From Alentia gelatinosa (Eukaryota > Annelida > Polychaeta > Phyllodocida > Polynoidae), in assembly GCA_950022655.1 (NCBI GenBank), contig OX465580.1, forward strand, positions 122,495,016 to 122,559,015: a DNA stretch of 64,000 nucleotides, given 5' to 3'. A program made the position numbers and the translations under genes. Shown piece by piece: positions 58,401 to 64,000 of the stretch. Each line of letters opens with the position of its first letter. Positions within the stretch are counted from its first letter, which is position 1. The notes below the pieces were generated by a model. That model made no database searches, was not told the DNA's origin, and saw nothing but the letters and a program-made list of their open reading frames with translations.

Positions 58401-59595
58401 ACTAATTGTCCATGCTGCACAACTGTTGTCTCAGCACTCTCCTCTCACTCCATGCATCACTGACCCGCATCATCCTGTGAGTAACTACCCTCATTTCATT
58501 TGTGCAACCATCCGCATACCTCAGCCATCTCACTGTTTGTATAGCACATGCTAAAAAGGGTGTAACAAATTTTCATTAACTGTTTGATTCATTGTGTCAT
58601 CGCACCATCATGCATGTTTTTGTTGCTTTATCATTTGGAGTTTGCACACATCATTGTCTCGTCAAATCCTTATCATTCATAGGTTTCAGAGACCTATGCT
58701 TAGTTTAGTATTACAGCACTCAAGTCCTAGGGAATGTGACCATGTTAGCGTCCAGAGAATAAATCCTTTCATGAAATATTGCTCCCAAACTTTGTTCAAA
58801 GTCATGATTTAATGTTGAATTAAGGGGTTAGTTGAGGGACCCATCGAAGATATTTTAACAACATAGCCTGTGTTGTGATATACATGGACTTATGAAAGAT
58901 CTAGAATGTTAGAGGTTGAAACTTATCTGTAATGTGCAATATATCGTGATGCGTTTAATCCTTTCATCCATGAGCCAGTATTGTTAGCTGAATTTTAACA
59001 CCTCCCCGTCAGATAGATCTATTGTAAACAAAAGCTTATATGAAAATCTCAAAAGGGATTCACGAAACGATTGTGAATTGTGTCTGTTTAGAATGGTATT
59101 ATTCTCATGCTTTCAATGACACAGGTGTAAAAATGTCAGTAAAACCACATTGTATTCATGTATACATGTAGCGAGATAATACCGTATCTCCAGACATATA
59201 GTTTTAGCCAAACAGGCCAGATGTATATATTCTCTCAAGTATAATGGGCCTAGTGAAATAGGTACGCTAGTAATATTTAGGAAGGAAGCTTTTTATTATT
59301 TTAGTTACATTTTCACAGGATTTTAGAACTTTCCAATTGAATCTCTCAGCATTTACGTATAACATTACAAGTTATCTTTATTTACCCGATTTATCTAATG
59401 ATTCACAAAGGTATTGTTCATTTTATAACAAAAACTCAACATTTTGGCCATTTGTAGAAATATTTCTTTTCCTGCAATATTTTTCATTTCAAATATCAAG
59501 GAAATAATGTTGTAAGAAGGAAAATAGTGGCATCGCAGCCTAAAAGCATACGTGTAATATGTGGTCCCTTTGAACCAAAACCAATATTATTAAGA
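58401..59595. other. Unassigned AT-rich DNA
   Basis: No gene or repeat copy recognised. Confidence 0.5.
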
Positions 59596-59871
59596 GACGT
59601 CACGAGTTTGAGTCTGAGTTTATTTATGCCACACACTTTGTTGGCTCCATAATTTCACGAGTCGAAGACGAGTGACATTACGGAGCCAACAAAATGAGTG
59701 ACATGAATAAGCTCAAACTCCAACGAGTGCCGTCTAGATTTTATCCTACCCCGTTTCCATATTTGTTCAGTATCAGAAAGTAGTGGCATAAACAGCACTT
59801 TATGTCACACCCGTGACATAAACAAATCCCATGTTAAGCCTATGGCGTTTTATTATTAGCGGTAGGATAAA
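59596..59871 (+). mobile_element. Hairpin-plus-TIR element, family B, copy B4
   Basis: Hairpin 59596-59734 with apex GTCGAAGAC at 59661-59669; body 59740-59871 (TTTATCCTACCCCG ... GGTAGGATAAA, ATGTTAAGCCTATGGCG). Very close to B1. Confidence 0.93.
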
Positions 59872-60042
59872 GCCCTTAATACTAATGTTTAACTGGTGTA
59901 TTTATCTTTTCTACTTTAAAGCTTATTAACAAGAGTCATATCACCTGCTCAATAGATTATCGGCAATAAACAACCTGAACTCATATTTGCATAATTCACT
60001 GATTATTTCTAATTTTCTTATTTTGTTCCTATATAAATCCAG

Positions 60043-60204
60043 AGAATGTCCAATGTCATGTATGCCCTAGTGCCAGCCGAACCAAACAGGAGATGGAGAG
60101 ATGGTTGCACCAGCCGATCAGTGGCCTGCTTTGACATGGACGTTGATGCATTAGAACGAGATGTATATATGAGCCAGGTCCGGCTGGAAACTGACGTTGA
60201 CTGA
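60043..60204 (+). other. Possible terminal exon (52 codons)
   Basis: A long pyrimidine-rich tract ending ATAAATCCAG/AGA gives a good acceptor at 60042. The frame through ATG 60046 to TGA 60202-60204 has coding-like composition with an acidic end (ACFDMDVDALERDVYMS). The family is unknown and no upstream exon was found, so it is only a candidate. Confidence 0.3.
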
Positions 60205-60930
60205 TACCTTCTTAGGATAAAAGTATTTGGGTAGTCATGGGAAGATATATAAAAATATGACTTTCTGATAACCTACCCGACTCCAAGTGGTTAGAGGATA
60301 CAAACGGTGCCCACAGATCCAAACATTTCCTATTTATATTTTTCGATTTATTCAACTACCGTCAATAGCATCATTGGCATAATGCACGTTCAATTTCATT
60401 TTCTATGTTAAGGTCTTTTCCTTTTTTTTGGACGAAATCGGGGCCCCGATTTTCGAGAAAAAAAGTTTTTCTAAAATTAAGGTCTTTTCCTATTAGAAAA
60501 ATACAATTGTAAGGGTTGTCTTGTTCTGTCATAATTACCATTCCGCGAACAGATGTTGAAAGAGCCTCCAATTGCTCAAATGTTCAGTTACTCTATTGAT
60601 ATACTTAGATGTATATATCGACAGTAACTGCAGTGGCGTCCTACTGGTAGCATGTTACCTAGCTGCTCAAATCAGTCAATGCTTCCTCTGAAACCTCGCC
60701 TATACACGAGGGAATGCACATCCAAGGCACAGATCTAAGCTGCCTTGGATTGGGGATCGTAGTATATGAGAGACCCGGGAATGTTGCCCTGCAGTCGTCA
60801 TTAGTGCTAACTGCTGCTCGGCCATGCTTTGACAGCTGCATCAGCAGCCTAGGGACCTGCGAACCCCTGTAAAACCCAATAGCCACTGTAAGATTCATTT
60901 TCCTAGGACTAACTCCCTTTATCCTAAGCG
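60205..60930. other. Unassigned DNA
   Basis: AAGGTCTTTTCC occurs twice (60409, 60479) around a short palindromic GGGGCCCC. Nothing else recognised. Confidence 0.45.
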
Positions 60931-61187
60931 TTTATTATCCATCGTATACAAAGCCCCCATTGAAAATGTATAGGGACTCAGTAAACCACTACCCATTGTA
61001 TAAATCCTGTCAGATACCATAACTGTGGTATACGGATTCAAACCTGTGGTATACGGCCTCAAAACCATGGAATACGGGAAAAATAGTCCCTTTCGCTATA
61101 GAGTTCCTATTGTAATACCCGTAAATATGGCTATTATTGGGGTTAGTTCATTCGAAAAGATTGATAATAAATGCAACAAACGATGAA
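60931..61187 (-). mobile_element. Hairpin-plus-TIR element L2, hairpin truncated
   Basis: The body (60931-61171) has ends TTTATTATCCA / TTGATAATAA and matches L1 inversely (AAAATAGTCCCTTT, GTATAGGGACTCAGTAAACC). The hairpin begins (GCAACAAACGATGA) but is cut at about 61187, where the DIRS-like element starts. Confidence 0.88.
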
Positions 61188-61544
61188 TTGGTTTGGCATG
61201 GCACCCGTAGTGGGGCCAGGCTGGCTCACTGCGGCCATCTAGTGTTTTATTCCCACACCAACACACAGTAAATAAATATCATACCCCACATCATTCTCGC
61301 TACACCTCTCCACGCACCACCCATTCACCACTTCCGTCTTCGTCATTCTCATCGCCACCATCACAGTCTCTACACCTCAACCATTTTTGGCGGAGGAATC
61401 CATTGAGATTAGGCATCGCAAAGGAGAATTTCTGAAAAATATTACAACCACAGTACGGACCTATACCCCCATTTGCAGTAAGTTTGTGGATGGTGTAGTG
61501 CAGCAATACATGAACCAGCACGCAGACGATAAGGATTTACCAAA

Positions 61545-62664
61545 ATGCCACCCACTACTAGAGCCGCAGAAAAAGCTGCAGGAGCGGTGGACGCGTTAAG
61601 GCCGAAGGTGCGGAAGGGGTCGACCCCCCCTCTCCACCCCCCCTCTCCACCCCCCCTCTCCACCTCCTTACCCGTCGGAAAAAGTGAAACTCAAAGGCTC
61701 AGGGTGGACCGGGAAATATCATTCAGGAATCCGCGAATCCTAAACGTGTCAGCCCAGTCTCAGTCGTCGACAGTCTCCGTGGCCGACTCTACGACCAGTA
61801 TGGTGAGGGGACGAGTAGATGCCCTGGAGGTAGGAATGAACTCTGTGAACGAGAAGGTGGATAGGATGGACTCCAAGCTCGACCTGTTGATAGAAGCAAG
61901 CCTCAACGCCGTCAGGCCTGCGAGAAGCTCCACTCCGCCGCTGCCGTCTCCGGAGGAAAGACACGCACAAAATTGAAATGCACCTTCTCAAGGAACGGAT
62001 GAGCACTCAGCAATCAGACGGTAAAAGTGCATTGATTAACGACATTTTTAATGAAAAAGTCCTCCCAAAACCCTACATGTTTGTTGCACGCGATAACTGT
62101 AACACACTAAAGTCCAAATTAGATGTGAGGGACATGCTTACACCGTTAGAGTAAATCACAGCATCACTAGCCCTTCTTAAAGATCGCAGAGCGTATCACC
62201 AGGAAGACCTGCCCCACATCATCGCTCACATACATGATGTCTCCCAGGACGCTTCGGAACGCCAATGGGATGGCGTCCGCAGATGGTCTAATTTTGTATG
62301 GGACCAGGTCGAGAAGGGTGTGCTCAAGTGGGCCGACGAGCAGAGGATACAAAATGCACGGGTTATGATGGCCATAGCACCGGCGGCCTCAAAACCAGCG
62401 CACAAAACACAGGACAGTGGAAACGCGCCCACCCCGTCATCGCTGAGTGATTTATGTCGCCAATACAACACAGCCAGAGGGTGCCAACATAGAGGCCACC
62501 ACATGGACGGCCAGTTCAACAGGATGCATTACTGCACGTTCTGCAACGCGGCGGTGAATCGAGGCTGCACACATAGCGCTGCCTCATGCAGAAGAAAGGG
62601 TGAAGATCCGGCACACACATCGGCACAGGGCACTAAGTTCAACCAACAACAACAGACAGTGTAA
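61545..62664 (+). pseudogene. gag-like gene of the DIRS-like element (frameshifted)
   Basis: ATG at 61545 opens a frame with a Pro-rich N-terminus and a coiled-coil-like segment (MDSKLDLLIEASLN) to 61976. A shift of one base is then needed to continue from about 61978 (LLKERMSTQQSDGKS) through an in-frame stop at 62152-62154 to TAA at 62662-62664. The C-terminal part has a Cys/His cluster (C..YNTARGCQHRGHH, HYCTFC, H...SCRR) suggesting a metal-binding, possibly nucleic-acid-binding, tail. CT-rich direct repeats (CCCCCCTCTCCA x3) lie at 61626-61660. One stop and one shift make this copy probably inactive unless recoding occurs. Confidence 0.65.
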
Positions 62665-62729
62665 AAAAACGGGTCTTCGGCGCTCCACTACAGCCTACGC
62701 TGTGTGGGGCGCCGAAGACCCGTTTTTTT
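62663..62729 (+). other. Long hairpin between gag and pol
   Basis: AAAAAAACGGGTCTTCGGCG (from 62663) pairs with CGCCGAAGACCCGTTTTTTT (to 62729). The inner part pairs too (CCAC/GTGG, then CAGC/GCTG around the loop CTAC at 62695-62698), leaving one bulge. The stem is about 30 bp and starts at the gag stop codon (TAA 62662-62664). Confidence 0.93.
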
Positions 62730-62776
62730 AACAAGGGCACCGACGCTGACCATACACAACAAGGGGCGCCAACCAG

Positions 62777-64000
62777 ATGAAATCTCCAAGCAGAGTGACA
62801 ACAACTCCGCTTGGCCGGCGATTGCGGGAACCAGCGCGCGGGCAGACACCAGCGCAAATGGTAAACAAGAGCACAGGCGTATCATGCAGGGCCCGGACGA
62901 AGCCTCAAGCTAGTCTGGCATCCAGACCTGACATGCCCAAGAGTAAGAGCGACTCAGGGGCTATTTGGCACCTTAACCCGGAAGCCCCCGCGTTCCGCCC
63001 TCAAGACAGCCGCAAAAACCAAGAACAGCCAGCGGTGAGCGATAATACAGGTACAGGTCCCGATTTTGTAGCAATAAGAAAGATGTGTGAAGCAGACAGG
63101 GTTGATAAAGACTTACAAATGTCACCACTCGCTTTTAGGCAACATAGACTTAACTTTTGCCCAAGCATGAGGTCTGAAGGGGTTGATCCCCACCTCATGT
63201 ATATCTACTCGAGAGTTAAGGAGTCGGGCCTGCCTAACGCTCTGTCAGCGAGGGTACCTGTCCACTCAAACCTCAATGTGGTGGAATGGGAGGCCAGAAT
63301 GCCCAGATCAGCCGAAAACGATGAACTCTTAAGTTTTCTAAAATATGGTTTCCCGCTCGGATACATGGCCCCAGTCAGTGACACCAGAGCCACAGTTAAC
63401 CATCCAAGTGCTACCGAATTTCCTGACCAGGTCCAAGCTTTCATAGATAAGGAACTGGAGTTAGGCGGCCTCACAGGCCCATTTGATGATAACCCTTTTG
63501 TCGAGTGGGGACACGTCTCCCCTCTCATGAGCAGGCCGAAGCGAGACACCACAGACAGGAGAATTATTGCCGATATGACATTTCCCACGGAGGTGAGTAT
63601 AAACGGGTATATTTACAAAAACACTGTGATGGGAAACGTTCGTTCACACACACTCCCCATGGTCGAAGCACTCGCGGCAGACCTCGCTGAAATAGGGTCA
63701 GGGGCTTTCTTATCCACATTGGACATAGCTAGAGCTTATAAGAATTTTTGCACAGACCCTCTTGACTGGCCCCTCCTGCTCATCGAGTGGCGGGGCGAGT
63801 GGTATCTTGACACAGCAGTCCCATTCAGATCACGAGCTTCATCCAACCACATCCAACAAGTGGCCGATGCGATAGTCGATATGCTTGCCCATGTCAATGT
63901 CAAGGCAAAAATGTATATTGATGACATTATCATTGTTTCTTCCAACAGGGCCAAGGCCGAGTCCGACTATAACAAGGCACAGGAACTGCTCCGAGCACTC
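62777..64000 (+). CDS. pol of the DIRS-like element: reverse transcriptase (3' end outside window)
   Basis: The frame is open from 62750 to the last base, with ATG at 62777 the first candidate start (62858 and 62933 also possible). After a polar N-terminal region it has FVEWGHVSPLMSRPKRD and RRIIADMTFP (fingers), STLDIARAYKNF (first catalytic Asp), DTAVPFRSRASSNHIQQV and KMYIDDIIIVS (catalytic Asp pair). VSINGYIYKN sits between fingers and palm as in DIRS-group RTs. No stop or shift is seen, in contrast to gag. The frame is +1 relative to the end of gag, and the two do not overlap. Expected RNase H and tyrosine recombinase would follow outside the window. Confidence 0.88.
   Translation, partial: MKSPSRVTTTPLGRRLREPARGQTPAQMVNKSTGVSCRARTKPQASLASRPDMPKSKSDSGAIWHLNPEAPAFRPQDSRKNQEQPAVSDNTGTGPDFVAIRKMCEADRVDKDLQMSPLAFRQHRLNFCPSMRSEGVDPHLMYIYSRVKESGLPNALSARVPVHSNLNVVEWEARMPRSAENDELLSFLKYGFPLGYMAPVSDTRATVNHPSATEFPDQVQAFIDKELELGGLTGPFDDNPFVEWGHVSPLMSRPKRDTTDRRIIADMTFPTEVSINGYIYKNTVMGNVRSHTLPMVEALAADLAEIGSGAFLSTLDIARAYKNFCTDPLDWPLLLIEWRGEWYLDTAVPFRSRASSNHIQQVADAIVDMLAHVNVKAKMYIDDIIIVSSNRAKAESDYNKAQELLRAL

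Larger units (their letters stand above)
61188..64000 (+). mobile_element. DIRS-like retrotransposon, 5' part (runs off window)
   Basis: It begins where the L2 hairpin breaks off. Order: leader (61188-61544), gag-like region, a long hairpin (62663-62729), and pol with an RT. The RT blocks fit DIRS/Ngaro-type elements rather than Ty3: RRIIADMTFP, then VSINGYI, then an AVPFRSRASS block with ADAIVDML and YIDD. The tyrosine recombinase expected in DIRS would lie beyond 64000, so the order is not proven. The region is GC-richer than its surroundings. Confidence 0.75.

Overview
The window looks like non-coding DNA from an animal nuclear genome. It is AT-rich, has no operon-like gene packing, and has no long open reading frames apart from retroelement genes. 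It carries metazoan-type mobile DNA: EEP/RT non-LTR retrotransposons, a DIRS-like RT, a tRNA-derived SINE with a GGACGTAAA-type tail, CACTA-like elements and TTAA-bounded elements. A marine invertebrate, perhaps a mollusc or other lophotrochozoan, would fit, but the sequence alone does not fix the species. I recognise no complete host gene; a few short candidate exons are listed at low confidence.

Layout. 1-23.8 kb: small repeat families separated by unassigned DNA. These include two of the hairpin-plus-TIR families described below, a 1.7 kb CACTA-like element (6897-8619), a long-armed inverted repeat (11176-12389), a TTAA element (17940-18328) and a possible solo LTR (21370-21965). 23.8-30.6 kb: one nearly full-length but decayed non-LTR retrotransposon on the minus strand. 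Its ORF1 region carries a coiled coil, an L1-ORF1-like RNA-binding domain, a NADAR (YbiA-like ADP-ribose N-glycosidase) domain and an SGNH-like segment. Its ORF2 carries an EEP endonuclease and a reverse transcriptase. It is broken by two datable insertions: a CACTA-like element (27320-28405, 3-bp duplication CCA) and a 378-bp element with a hammerhead-ribozyme-like core (24412-24789, 15-bp duplication). 31-47 kb: more hairpin elements, a minisatellite-armed foldback (33049-33615), stacked elements at 33.8-34.8 kb, a SINE with a perfect 12-bp target duplication (35329-35647), and several TIR families. 47.4-49.1 kb: a CACTA-like element containing a second repeat and a 5'-truncated non-LTR RT tail. 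49-61 kb: TTAA elements, further hairpin elements and TIR elements. 61.2-64 kb: the 5' half of a DIRS-like retrotransposon with a broken gag and an open pol running off the window, separated by a strikingly long hairpin that starts at the gag stop codon.

The most unusual recurring structure is a modular element seen in about fifteen copies and several sequence families. A 60-160 bp imperfect hairpin abuts a small body with inverted ends of the type TTTATCC(T)ACCCC or TTTATTATCC. A motif like TTAAGCCTATGG lies near the body end away from the hairpin. Two families share the hairpin apex, which contains a C-GAA-G mini-hairpin sequence. This conservation of a folded structure across diverged families suggests that the hairpin itself is functional.
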